A stretch of DNA of 64,000 nt from Halobacteriovorax sp. GB3 (GTDB taxonomy: Bacteria; Bdellovibrionota; Bacteriovoracia; Bacteriovoracales; Bacteriovoracaceae), in the NCBI RefSeq assembly GCF_028649655.1, contig NZ_JAQSLN010000001.1:682001-746000 (forward strand), in the 5' to 3' direction. The notes under the pieces were generated by a model. The model ran no database searches and was not told where the DNA came from. It saw only the letters and a program-made list of their open reading frames with translations. Within the stretch, counting starts at the first letter, position 1. The number at the start of each line of letters is the position of its first letter. The translations under genes were made by a program, and so were the position numbers. Below, piece by piece: positions 54,106-62,849 of this stretch.

Positions 54106-54549
54106 ATGAAATTTAATTCATTCATTTTTGTCTTTTTTCTTTTATTGCTGCAATCAAGTTGGTCATTTGATGAACTTGATCTCGATTATTTGAAAGAGGA
54201 TCAAAAGAAATTATTAAAAATCCCTCAGAGAAAAGAAAACAAGGGTGTTTTTAAAATACAGCTTCTCGATAGTCATATTTCAGTTGATGATTTTACAAAA
54301 GAGTACGAAGTTGAGACGCCAAAGAGGGAAGAGATCATTAGTATCCAGGCCAGAAATAAGAATCTTCAAGTCTTTGGTCTTTATGATTTATGCCCAAGCG
54401 ATTGGGATGAACTAGATTTTGATATTTATTATTATAAATTAATAAAAGACGATTTCAATCAGCTTGTAAAAAGATATCCTTTTTTAAAAGATAAAGAGCA
54501 GGGTGTTCAGCGATTCAAGTTAGCGAGTGAAGCTAAGGAGAGTCAATGA
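54106..54549 (+). CDS. Exported protein, partner of the clan-CD-like gene
   Basis: 147 residues; signal peptide MKFNSFIFVFFLLLLQSSWS; AAGGAGAG upstream. The mature part is acidic and mixed (IQLLDSHISVDDFTKEYEVET, LCPSDWDELDFDIYYYK). One Cys. Its stop overlaps the next ATG (ATGA), so the two are translationally coupled; it could be an inhibitor, chaperone or subunit of that protein. Confidence 0.7.
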   Translation: MKFNSFIFVFFLLLLQSSWSFDELDLDYLKEDQKKLLKIPQRKENKGVFKIQLLDSHISVDDFTKEYEVETPKREEIISIQARNKNLQVFGLYDLCPSDWDELDFDIYYYKLIKDDFNQLVKRYPFLKDKEQGVQRFKLASEAKESQ

Positions 54550-56360
54550 TCTATAAACTTCTCTTTTTAGCTCTCATTCCAACTTTTTCTTTTGCCTTTA
54601 ATTGTGAACGACCAATTCATGAGAAGGAAACTATTCTCTTTGTTGATGTGAATGCCTCATATCATGAAGTTGAAAGCGCTCAAAAGGCGGCTTGTCAAAG
54701 AGGACAACAATTTGTCGTTGTTCCAAAAAATACAATTGAACTCGGTATACAAAGAGAAAAGCTTCATCGAGTGAAAACGAGATTTGTAAATTGTAAAAGC
54801 AATTGCACCTCTTTGAAAGAAAAGGTTCTAAAAGAATCAAAGAAGCTAACTGAGATGTCTTATGAAAATGATCGACCAATCATTGAGGAACTCGAAGAAA
54901 GGCTATCTGAGATCTCTAAGAATGAAGGAAGTTTGAAATCTTTTATTCTCTCTGGCCACAATGGAGGAGGAAGCTTTTCCTCTGATCGTGAGATAGCTAA
55001 GAAGCTTGGAAAAGAGGAGCTCTTTTCCCTTTTTAAAAGCTATCCTAAGCTAGCTAAGGATGTACAAAGTAGCTTGCTTCTTGGTTGTTATACGAGTGTA
55101 AAAAAAGAAGTTATCGATTGGAAAGGTCTTTTTCCCAATATTAAAATACTCGCGGGTTATGAAGATCAAGGGCCTTTGAGTATTCGTCCAGCGGCCTCTC
55201 AATATGTAGAAGATATTCTTTTTAATGAACAAAAAGCTCTCGATTTAGCAAATGATAGAGCTCTTCAAAAATTAATTAATCACGATATGCCAAGTCTTTA
55301 TAATGTTCACTCAGGGATTTACTTTAATCTAGGATGTCATGATGGAAAAGACCTTGAGTACTATTACTTATCGCAAGGAACTAACAGTGAGAGAATGGCT
55401 AGTTTGAGTGATGAAAATTGTGAGACAATGATCTCAAAAGGCCGCCAATTTGCTGATGTCTATGATTATTACTACGGAATAAAAAAAATACCTACGAATA
55501 CTAAGGGGACTCATCTTAGAGATGCTTACTCTTTTTCAAGGAAAAATGATTATTGCTATCTCATGGCAAAAGAAGACCGAGAGGACTATTACTCACTGTT
55601 AGAGAATCCGTCAGTTATGAGAAACCTTCTCTTTTATCATCCTATCAAAGAGAACTTTGCAAGGGCCTATAAAGATCAATTTAAAAGTGCTCATGAAAAG
55701 ATCATGAAAACTGATCAAGGGGAGTTACTAAGGAGTTTAGAAAGTTCTTTAAATTCGAAACGAGCTGAACTTAGTACATGGACAAGTTTTCTCGATGACT
55801 TTATGGCAAACTCTATTGAAACAGTGGATCACTATAGAAGCTATAGAGACAAAGGGAAAAAAAGTTATGAAAAGGCAATGAAGGATAAGAAGTTGCAAAA
55901 AGCTCTCATTCAGTTTAGAGAAAATGGGGGGAAAGGGCGCTACGATCATAAGCAGAGAAAGTACCTAGAGAAAGTGGATAATTTTTTAAAAACTTATGAA
56001 GAGGGTCTTTCATTTTTAAAAGAGATTGATGAGCATGGCGTTGATGGTTATATCGAAAAGCAACGAGACTATGTTGTTAGTATCGAAAAGGCCATCATAA
56101 GACTTGAAGATGGAACTCAGGCCCTAAGAACGTTTGAAAAAAGTGGAAAAAGACCATGGCCTTTGACTTGGAGAAATTTGCAAAGAAAGTCTAAGGCGGA
56201 AATCGATCGCAACATTCACGCAATTTACAGTTATGCCATGTTATCTAATGATGAGGAAGTTCGCGAGTATGCGAAGATTTCGGATGCTATTCTTTCTAAG
56301 TTAACTCATGCTCCTCATGAGTGGCACGAAGTTCTCGATCAACCTGATCGACCAATTTAA
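54546..56360 (+). CDS. Exported clan-CD-like cysteine peptidase (putative)
   Basis: 604 residues; signal peptide MIYKLLFLALIPTFSFA. Residues about 25-210 look like a caspase-type alpha/beta fold: ILFVDVNAS, SFILSGHNGGGSF (His138) and SLLLGCYTS (Cys181), a strand-His-Gly and strand-Gly-Cys pair 43 residues apart, followed by ILAGYEDQGP. The remaining 390 residues are helical and charged with Cys in the first part (LGCHDGKD, ENCETM, YCYLMA). If active, His138-Cys181 would form the dyad. It could equally be a non-peptidase relative of the fold. Confidence 0.6.
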   Translation: MIYKLLFLALIPTFSFAFNCERPIHEKETILFVDVNASYHEVESAQKAACQRGQQFVVVPKNTIELGIQREKLHRVKTRFVNCKSNCTSLKEKVLKESKKLTEMSYENDRPIIEELEERLSEISKNEGSLKSFILSGHNGGGSFSSDREIAKKLGKEELFSLFKSYPKLAKDVQSSLLLGCYTSVKKEVIDWKGLFPNIKILAGYEDQGPLSIRPAASQYVEDILFNEQKALDLANDRALQKLINHDMPSLYNVHSGIYFNLGCHDGKDLEYYYLSQGTNSERMASLSDENCETMISKGRQFADVYDYYYGIKKIPTNTKGTHLRDAYSFSRKNDYCYLMAKEDREDYYSLLENPSVMRNLLFYHPIKENFARAYKDQFKSAHEKIMKTDQGELLRSLESSLNSKRAELSTWTSFLDDFMANSIETVDHYRSYRDKGKKSYEKAMKDKKLQKALIQFRENGGKGRYDHKQRKYLEKVDNFLKTYEEGLSFLKEIDEHGVDGYIEKQRDYVVSIEKAIIRLEDGTQALRTFEKSGKRPWPLTWRNLQRKSKAEIDRNIHAIYSYAMLSNDEEVREYAKISDAILSKLTHAPHEWHEVLDQPDRPI

Positions 56361-56365
56361 GCAAA

Positions 56366-56389
56366 TAAAAAAGACTCCTTTTGGAGCCC
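56366..56389. terminator. Convergent terminator, stronger on the minus strand
   Basis: On the minus strand GGGCTCC pairs with GGAGTCT (two wobbles) around AAAA, followed by TTTTTT, ending the M15-like gene. On the plus strand the stem is shorter but a T-rich tail follows the end of the clan-CD-like gene. Confidence 0.7.
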
Positions 56390-56396
56390 TTTCTTT

Positions 56397-57083
56397 TTAT
56401 CTATTGTAGTAGTAACTACCGTATTTACCGCTAACACAATAGGGAACAGATGTGTGCATATGGTGCTGATGGTTTTTATCTTCCCATCCAATTGATCCCG
56501 TTCGCATAATATTGTTTTTGTAGACAGGGCATCCGTTATTTTCATGAACAACTCTTCCCCAACATTTTCTAAAAGTCGTAAAGAATTCTCTGTTTTCCAG
56601 TTTTTCATAAACATAAGACTTCTTTGATCCATCAGTAAGATTTAACTCAAAGCTTCTAATGTCTATGGCCCTATTTTCGGCGTGTAAGCTTCGTGGAGAG
56701 TGTCTTCGATCTCCTAAAATACCATCGTGAACAATGTGCATCTTTTCAATTGTTCCACCGTCTTGCTCATCGAGGGCCTCTTGAACACAACCTTGCATGT
56801 GCTCCATCATATACTCATTGAGAATTTGAGAGACTTGTCTGCGTGAAGCACATTTGTAGCCAGAAAAATTTCCTGTTACCATGTCTTCGCATTCATACCA
56901 GCTTCCTTGAGAAAAGCGAAAGTCGAGGATCTCTAATTCACCTTTTTGTAGGGCCTGATTGTAGAATTCTTGTTCTTCTTGTGGGTTAAAAACCTTAGCG
57001 TGCTCATGTTGCTCTTCTTGGGCCATAGGGGCATTGGCAAGTACGAGTGACATAGCGGCGAGGACAAGTCCTTTTGCTTTCAT
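56397..57083 (-). CDS. Exported M15-like zinc peptidase / carboxypeptidase-like protein (putative)
   Basis: 228 residues from ATG 57083 (TTGGAG upstream), beginning the signal peptide MKAKGLVLAAMSLVLANAPMA. The core carries SLHAENRAIDIR (His134, Asp141) and, 65-70 residues on, QHHMHTS (His208, His210), the H...D...HxH zinc site of the M15/DD-carboxypeptidase fold. Five Cys precede or follow. Such enzymes cut D-amino-acid bonds in peptidoglycan; a role in prey-wall or self-wall remodelling is inferred. Confidence 0.65.
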   Translation of the reverse strand: MKAKGLVLAAMSLVLANAPMAQEEQHEHAKVFNPQEEQEFYNQALQKGELEILDFRFSQGSWYECEDMVTGNFSGYKCASRRQVSQILNEYMMEHMQGCVQEALDEQDGGTIEKMHIVHDGILGDRRHSPRSLHAENRAIDIRSFELNLTDGSKKSYVYEKLENREFFTTFRKCWGRVVHENNGCPVYKNNIMRTGSIGWEDKNHQHHMHTSVPYCVSGKYGSYYYNR

Positions 57084-57201
57084 ATAAACTCCAATTTTTT
57101 TACTATTGTTTTTCTTAACGGACTTCGGCAAGATATCTTGAACTTTGGTATAGGGCTCCGTTAAGTATTCGAAATTAAAGACTCATGTTGGGGGTTGATT
57201 T

Positions 57202-57248
57202 AAATAGTACAGTTGTGTTATTTTGTTAATAGAACAACTGTACTATTT
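57202..57248. promoter_or_regulatory. 15-bp perfect inverted repeat at the hydrolase-TetR promoter
   Basis: AAATAGTACAGTTGT (57202-57216) and ACAACTGTACTATTT (57234-57248) flank 17 bp and end 8 bp before the hydrolase ATG. A TTGATT at 57195 and TTATTT/TTAATA around 57218-57231 could be -35 and -10. A TetR-type operator, or two half-operators, bound by the downstream TetR protein is likely. The repeat also covers the ribosome site. Confidence 0.6.
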
Positions 57249-57256
57249 GGTGGGTT

Positions 57257-58156
57257 ATGAAAAAGATCTATTTCAATGAAGCTAAGAAAAAAAATAATGC
57301 AAGAAGAGGTTTGATTAAATTATCAACTGACTTGCTTACAACACTCTCTCCTGCGTTAAGTAATGGACTATCTTATCGCTTATTTACTAATCCCTACGGA
57401 AAAAGGGAGACTCCTTTTCAATCTGTCATTCCCAATGAAAGTTTCTCTTTGAAAACTAAGCGAATGGGTGAAGTTCAGGTTTACTTTTTTAAAGGCGGAA
57501 ATAAGCATGTCCTTTTAACTCATGGTTGGGCCGATACATCACTTTGTTATAAAAAAATGCTTATCGATCTTCTTAATGAAGGCTACTCCGTTTGGTGTTT
57601 TGATCATATTGGGCATGGACTCTCTGATGGGAGAGTCTCTCACATGTTCGCTTTTATCGATGGAATTGAAAGTGTCATTAAAGAGATTGAAAAGAGAGAT
57701 TATGAGCTTGTCTCATTGGTCGGACACTCAATGGGTGGAGCGGCCCTTCTCAATTTAGACTCAAAGTTACTTAAGAATAGAAAAGTCGTGCTCATTAGTA
57801 TTCCTATTTTATTTTTTGAAGATATGTTTCAAAAAATGGATAGAGTGGGAGTTTCAAAGAGAATGGTTTTAAGTCTCTTAGAAGATGTTTCAAAAAATTA
57901 TGAGAGTCATTGGCAAAAATTGAAACCCCTAAATCACCGTGATAAAGTGAATGATCACTTTCTTTTTATCCATGATCGAGAAGATCGCTATTGCCCTAGT
58001 GCAGATGTCGAAGAATTTCTTTTTTCTAGCGATAGAGAGAAAGAGAGTGGAGTTGAAGAGTTTCAGTTTTTCCAGACAAGAGGTCTAGGCCATCGCCGTC
58101 TTCTTAAGGACTCCGCTGTGATTGGAAAGGTTTTGGAGTTTATTAATCATGGATAA
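57257..58156 (+). CDS. Alpha/beta-hydrolase
   Basis: 299 residues. Nucleophile elbow GHSMGG (Ser158), acid in HDREDRYCP (Asp243 most likely), His279 in GLGHRR: a complete triad. THGW and FDHIGHGLS are the oxyanion strand and following loop. It lacks a signal peptide. Lipase- or esterase-like; substrate unknown. It overlaps the TetR gene by 8 bp, a typical regulator-enzyme pair in which the TetR protein represses the operon. Confidence 0.85.
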   Translation: MKKIYFNEAKKKNNARRGLIKLSTDLLTTLSPALSNGLSYRLFTNPYGKRETPFQSVIPNESFSLKTKRMGEVQVYFFKGGNKHVLLTHGWADTSLCYKKMLIDLLNEGYSVWCFDHIGHGLSDGRVSHMFAFIDGIESVIKEIEKRDYELVSLVGHSMGGAALLNLDSKLLKNRKVVLISIPILFFEDMFQKMDRVGVSKRMVLSLLEDVSKNYESHWQKLKPLNHRDKVNDHFLFIHDREDRYCPSADVEEFLFSSDREKESGVEEFQFFQTRGLGHRRLLKDSAVIGKVLEFINHG

Positions 58157-58757
58157 AGGGCAAAAAACAAAAGACAATATTCTCTTAAAGGCCATGGGCT
58201 TTGCTAGCTCTTATGGCCTTGAAAATGTAACGATTGGCGAAATAGCCAAACTCGTTGGCATGTCGAGAACGGGAGTTATCTCACACTTTAAAAATAAAGA
58301 AGACATGCAGCTGGCCATTTTAGAGTTCAGTGAGAAAGTCTATCGAGAGAATGTGACGGAGAAAATTCAGGGCAAGGATGCTCTTAGTCGACTTGAGTCT
58401 TTTTGTGATCTTTGGATTGATTGGGTATCTAAACTTCAATTCAAAAGAAAAGTTAGTTGTCCTTTTGTTAAGGCCGCCTATGAATACCAAGATCGAGAGA
58501 ACTGCGCCGTTCGAGATAAGATCGTTCGTCAGCAATCAAGACTTTTGGCCTTTATGGCAAGTTTTGTTGATGAGTGTAAGAAGGAAGGCTTTTTTAATGA
58601 AAGCGTTGATTCAAAGGAATTTGCCTTCAATATTTATGGTCTCTACCTAAGTTACACACTTTCGAAGAATTTATTAAAAGATAGAGACTCTTCTCAAATG
58701 CTCAATAGCTCACTTCGAAGCATGATTAAAAATTCCTTAAGAGAGAAAAGCATTTAG
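58149..58757 (+). CDS. TetR-family transcriptional regulator
   Basis: 202 residues from ATG 58149. Helix-turn-helix at about residues 8-55 (ILLKAMGFASSYGLENVTIGE, LVGMSRTGVISHFKNKEDM). The C-terminal ligand/dimer domain ends RSMIKNSLREKSI. The start overlaps the hydrolase stop by 8 bp. Probably autoregulates through the palindrome at 57202-57248. The last 32 bp overlap the convergent beta-amylase gene. Confidence 0.88.
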   Translation: MDKGQKTKDNILLKAMGFASSYGLENVTIGEIAKLVGMSRTGVISHFKNKEDMQLAILEFSEKVYRENVTEKIQGKDALSRLESFCDLWIDWVSKLQFKRKVSCPFVKAAYEYQDRENCAVRDKIVRQQSRLLAFMASFVDECKKEGFFNESVDSKEFAFNIYGLYLSYTLSKNLLKDRDSSQMLNSSLRSMIKNSLREKSI

Positions 58758-60216
58758 GATACTTTCTCTTTTTAATTTTCTTTGCTTTCAAATCTTTCAA
58801 ATGGCGATCAAGAGTTTTGATTTCTTGTTGCACTTGTTCATTGTCAGTTAGTGGACCCATTCTAAGAATAGTCAGCCCGCTGTAGTGAGAATAATCGATA
58901 GCATCTTTGATATTTTTCCAAGATTGTTTTTGATAGAGAAGACCTTCCAAAGCATTTTCACCTTTTAGTTTTAAATCGTGCTTTTTCGTTTGATTTCCAA
59001 ACCAGTGAACTAGGCTTTTTGCCATTGAATTGGCCTTCATATCGGCATTGTCATTATTATTCATCTCAAGACAAGTGAAGTGAAGAATAAAAGGTGATTG
59101 AAGCTTTCGACGGACTTGTGAAAGGTGAGAGAGAAGACGATCATAGCCAGCGCCCTTTTCTGTAATAAAGAGATTTTCATCATTAGAAGAGATAAGTCCC
59201 GCTGTCATCTCACTTAAACGATGTGACCAAGTAAACCCTTCTCCAAGACCATGATCTATACCCATATTCCAGTGAATTCCTGGAACCTTTGAACCAAGTG
59301 GAATGGATCTAAAAAGTGTTTGAGATTTTACTTGATCGAGTTCTGTGAGAACGATCTCACCATGTTTAAAAAGAGAAGCTTGGTACCAATCAAAAATATC
59401 TTTTCCAAACTCAGTGTTCTGTAGACCATTGTCCATGAGATCACTAAATTCTTCCATAGAGGGAAGCTTATATCTTTTGTTTGTTTGATATTTGATTTGC
59501 ATGTAATCGTTGAATGAAAACTTTGCAAGATCACTCATTCCTTGAAAACTTCCTCTATTAGGAAAAAGAGCAATTGACTTCTCTTGTCCTTGATCATGAG
59601 AATTATAACTAGGGTAGCGAAGTTCTCCGGCCGCACCGAGACTAATATTGATTTCATTAATATCTGATTGATAGTCAGAAAATTCACTTATAAAGTTCTT
59701 TAAAAAGTTCTTATAATATTGAACCGTATGTGGGCTCGACCAGACACTTGGATGTTCATTATTTCTCTGGCCTAGCTCACTTAGATATTGGATATCAGTT
59801 TCGCTTTGTGTTTGAAATTCATGCTCACTAAAAAGAGATAAGATTTTTTTGTTTTTACTTTTTTCCCAAACCCATTTTGGAATTGGAATATTGCAATCAT
59901 CTCCAACGTTTCCGCCACATTGATGAAAAGACATAATAGGTGTCCACTTGAGACCAGCATCTTTAATAAGCTTTGCCATTCTCTTGTAAACACTCCAATC
60001 GTAGTTGCCATATTCTTTTTCAACAAGCCCCCACCAAACGTCGGTTGAGATCGATTCAACTCCATTTTTTTTAAGACTGATTAGACGTTGCTCGAACTCT
60101 TGCCACTTTGATTCTGAATCGATCATAAGTGGGGCCATGACGTTCACATCAGCAAAAGCAAATTTTGAGATGAATAAAATATAAAGTGTAAGTTTAAAGA
60201 GAAATGATTTTAGCAT
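58726..60216 (-). CDS. Exported beta-amylase (GH14)
   Basis: 496 residues from ATG 60216, which begins the signal peptide MLKSFLFKLTLYILFISKFAFA; the AAGGA is close to the ATG, so the start is somewhat uncertain. The family signatures are both present: HQCGGNVGD (98-106) and GAAGELRYPSY (194-204, acid Glu198), and the second catalytic Glu is Glu384 in FTCLEM. It would release maltose from alpha-1,4-glucans outside the cytoplasm. There is no starch-binding domain; the basic tail KKIKKRKYPKC is unusual. GH14 is uncommon outside plants and Firmicutes, so transfer is plausible. Confidence 0.9.
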   Translation of the reverse strand: MLKSFLFKLTLYILFISKFAFADVNVMAPLMIDSESKWQEFEQRLISLKKNGVESISTDVWWGLVEKEYGNYDWSVYKRMAKLIKDAGLKWTPIMSFHQCGGNVGDDCNIPIPKWVWEKSKNKKILSLFSEHEFQTQSETDIQYLSELGQRNNEHPSVWSSPHTVQYYKNFLKNFISEFSDYQSDINEINISLGAAGELRYPSYNSHDQGQEKSIALFPNRGSFQGMSDLAKFSFNDYMQIKYQTNKRYKLPSMEEFSDLMDNGLQNTEFGKDIFDWYQASLFKHGEIVLTELDQVKSQTLFRSIPLGSKVPGIHWNMGIDHGLGEGFTWSHRLSEMTAGLISSNDENLFITEKGAGYDRLLSHLSQVRRKLQSPFILHFTCLEMNNNDNADMKANSMAKSLVHWFGNQTKKHDLKLKGENALEGLLYQKQSWKNIKDAIDYSHYSGLTILRMGPLTDNEQVQQEIKTLDRHLKDLKAKKIKKRKYPKCFSLLRNF

Positions 60217-60570
60217 GTCCTTGAATATAGACTTTTTCTTATTTAGGGCCAGAGCTTTGGAAATAATTTCTAAGCTGTTTAAAAGTATTGGATGGGATGT
60301 TTTTTTGTAATTCTTACATACTTGGCCCACTTAGAGGCCGCACTAGCTGCTTTAGCTAAGCTCCCTAAATTGTTGAAAGCCTTTAAATCTTATTTAGGCT
60401 AGTGTTCGTGATTACCGAACGCTGTTTGATCTTAAGCTCGTGCCTTCCGAAAAGAGTGCTATAACTTAATGAATACACTCAATTATTTAACATCTAGTTC
60501 ACGGTCGTTGTCTTAGTGATCGTGTTCGCCGAATTTAAAGAAAATTGATTAAAAATTCTAGCGAGGTCAA
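60217..60570. other. 354-bp non-coding region before the ProU genes
   Basis: No credible gene. It holds the promoter region of the minus-strand beta-amylase and the leader of the proVWX-like operon. Visible features: GTTCG-N7-CGAAC at 60404-60420, a TTCG-C-CGAA at 60525-60533, a GCACGG/GTGATCGTG structured stretch around 60500-60525, a TATAAC at about 60460 and GAGG before the proV ATG. Structure may serve osmotic regulation but nothing here proves it. Confidence 0.5.
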
Positions 60571-61779
60571 ATGAGTAAAGAAGTAAAACTCAAAATTGAA
60601 AATGTTTATAAGGTCTTTGGGAACTCGCCCAATAAAGTTTTTAAGCTTATTGAGCAGGGAGTTGAAAAGGATGAGATCTTTCGTCAGACAGGTCAGACAG
60701 TTGGAGTGAAAGATGCCAGCTTTGAAATTTATAAAGGTGAGATTTTTGTCATCATGGGGCTTTCTGGTTCAGGTAAGTCGACGATGGTTAGGCTTTTAAA
60801 TCGTCTCATCGAGCCCACAAGGGGAAGTATTTATATTGATGGAAAAGATGTGACGAAAATGGAGCGCAAGGAACTTCGTAAAACAAGAAGAGAAAAAATC
60901 AGTATGGTTTTTCAATCCTTTGCCTTGATGCCTCATCTTAATATTATCGATAACACGGCCCTAGGTCTAGAGTTTGATGGTATGTCTAAAGAAGAGCGCT
61001 ATGAAAAAGCACGAATCGCTCTCACTCAGGTTGGGTTAAAAGATTATGAGAAGTCTTATCCTGATCAGCTCTCAGGTGGGATGCAGCAGAGAGTGGGGCT
61101 TGCTAGAGCGCTTGCCACTGACTCAGATATAATGCTTATGGATGAAGCGTTTTCAGCTCTTGATCCGCTGATTAGAACTGAGATGCAAGATGAGCTTCTC
61201 GATCTTCAAGAGTCACTTGGAAAAACGATTGTTTTTATTTCTCATGATTTAGATGAGGCCATGCGAATTGGTGATCGTATCGCGATTATGCAAGGGGGAG
61301 AGGTTGTTCAGATTGGAACTCCTGATGATATTATTTCAAATCCAGAAAACGAATATGTTCGCTCATTCTTAAGTGGTGTTGATATTGCTGGTATTTTTAC
61401 GGCCGGCCATATCGCTACGAAAAAGAATGTTACAGCGATTCAAAAAAGTGAAGGTGGTATCAAGACCACTCTACAACTTCTTCAAGATCACGACAGAGAG
61501 TTTGCTTATGTTGTTAATAAGAAACAAGAGTATCTTGGTGTCGTTTCTCTAGATAGTTTAAAAGAACAAAAGAAGGTAAATGGAAATTTGGAAGGGGCGT
61601 TTTTAAAAGATATCTCTGCCATTGAAGAAGATGTGCAACTCAATGATCTCCTTGGTCAAGTGGCCCATGCAACTTGTCCACTGCCTGTAATTTCTAAGAG
61701 TAAAAAATATCTTGGAACAATTTCTAAGGCCCACTTACTTGATACATTAGATTTTAATATGGAGGAAACAAATGTCTAA
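60571..61779 (+). CDS. proV: Glycine betaine/osmoprotectant ABC transporter ATPase (ProV-like)
   Basis: 402 residues. Walker A GLSGSGKST (63-71), signature LSGGMQQR (167-174), Walker B IMLMDE (187-192) and ISHDLDEAM. The long N-terminal segment before Walker A (FKLIEQGVEKDEIFRQTGQTVGVKDASFEI) is diagnostic of ProV-type proteins. Residues about 280-400 are two CBS domains that sense ionic strength in this family. The gene overlaps proW by 8 bp and is the first of a three-gene operon. Confidence 0.93.
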   Translation: MSKEVKLKIENVYKVFGNSPNKVFKLIEQGVEKDEIFRQTGQTVGVKDASFEIYKGEIFVIMGLSGSGKSTMVRLLNRLIEPTRGSIYIDGKDVTKMERKELRKTRREKISMVFQSFALMPHLNIIDNTALGLEFDGMSKEERYEKARIALTQVGLKDYEKSYPDQLSGGMQQRVGLARALATDSDIMLMDEAFSALDPLIRTEMQDELLDLQESLGKTIVFISHDLDEAMRIGDRIAIMQGGEVVQIGTPDDIISNPENEYVRSFLSGVDIAGIFTAGHIATKKNVTAIQKSEGGIKTTLQLLQDHDREFAYVVNKKQEYLGVVSLDSLKEQKKVNGNLEGAFLKDISAIEEDVQLNDLLGQVAHATCPLPVISKSKKYLGTISKAHLLDTLDFNMEETNV

Positions 61780-62836
61780 TCCATGGGGAACAGCTGAGAC
61801 GACAAAAGAAGTCGCAAAGGAAGCTGTAAAAAATAATCCTTTTGAAGCAGCTCCAGCTGCCGCTAATACATGGAATCCTTCTGCTGATAGTGCTGCAGTT
61901 GATGAAGTTCACAATACTCTAATGAAGCCTTTTCAAAAAGAATGGTTTCCATTTGATGATTGGATTGAAGATGGACTGACTTGGATTGTTGATAATTTTA
62001 GAGAATTCTTTCAAGCAATTCGTTATCCGATTGATATTACTCTGACAACAATTGAGAATTCTCTTCTAAGTATTCCACCAGTTGTTGTGATCATTTTTAT
62101 GGCACTTTTAGCCTGGCAAGTTTCTGGTAAGAAATTAAGTATTGGAACACTCATTTCACTCGTTATCATTGGTGCAATTGGCGCTTGGGATCAGGCCATG
62201 GTTACCTTGGCCCTCGTTTTTACATCGATGATTTTCTGTGTCTTCATTGGAATACCAATCGGTATTTATATTTCAAAGTCAAAGCGAGCGTCTGCTATTG
62301 TTAGACCAGTATTAGATGCTATGCAGACAACTCCTGCTTTTGTTTATCTTATTCCAATTGTTATGCTCTTTGGAATTGGTAACGTTCCTGGCGTTGTTGT
62401 AACAATCGTTTTTGCACTACCACCACTCGTTCGACTTACAGACCTTGGTATTAAGCAAGTACCAAGTGATCTCGTGGAAGCAGCGGACTCTTTTGGGGCG
62501 AGTCGATGGCAGTTACTCTTTCGTGTTCAATTACCGGTGGCCCTTCCTACTATTATGGCCGGAGTGAATCAGACGCTCATGTTGTCTTTATCTATGGTTG
62601 TTTTTGCTTCAATGATTGCCGTAGGTGGTTTAGGGCAAATGGTTCTTAGAGGAATTGGTCGACTGGACATGGGACTGTCTGCTGTTGGTGGTCTTGGGAT
62701 TGTCTTGTTAGCTGTTGTTTTAGATAGAATGACACAGTCTTTTGCTACCAAGCAGAGAACGACAATCCACACTCATTGGTATGAAACTGGTCCTGCTGGA
62801 ATTATCTATAAAATAATGAGTAAAGTTAAATCTTAA
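61772..62836 (+). CDS. proW: Osmoprotectant ABC transporter permease (ProW-like)
   Basis: 354 residues. An N-terminal soluble extension of about 60 residues (rich in Ala, Asn, Lys) precedes PFDDWIEDGLTWIVDNFREFFQAIRYP, then at least six membrane helices. The permease coupling loop EAADSFGASRWQLLFRVQLPVALPTIMAG is clear. Ribosome site GGAGG. Translationally coupled to proV. It moves betaine-type solutes together with ProV and ProX. Confidence 0.92.
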   Translation: MSNPWGTAETTKEVAKEAVKNNPFEAAPAAANTWNPSADSAAVDEVHNTLMKPFQKEWFPFDDWIEDGLTWIVDNFREFFQAIRYPIDITLTTIENSLLSIPPVVVIIFMALLAWQVSGKKLSIGTLISLVIIGAIGAWDQAMVTLALVFTSMIFCVFIGIPIGIYISKSKRASAIVRPVLDAMQTTPAFVYLIPIVMLFGIGNVPGVVVTIVFALPPLVRLTDLGIKQVPSDLVEAADSFGASRWQLLFRVQLPVALPTIMAGVNQTLMLSLSMVVFASMIAVGGLGQMVLRGIGRLDMGLSAVGGLGIVLLAVVLDRMTQSFATKQRTTIHTHWYETGPAGIIYKIMSKVKS

Positions 62837-62849
62837 AGAGGAGATACAG

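Noticed and set aside
60279..60389. A 36-codon minus-strand frame with protein-like composition (contains KAASAASKWAKYV and ends IQYF)
   Set aside because: It starts directly after a TAA and has no ATG, GTG or TTG, no ribosome site and no homologue that I can name.
60331..60420. Possible tmRNA-like segment (GCTGCTTTAGCTAAG resembles a tag end)
   Set aside because: No tRNA-like ends, no acceptor-like stem and no T-loop in the right place; the match is too short.
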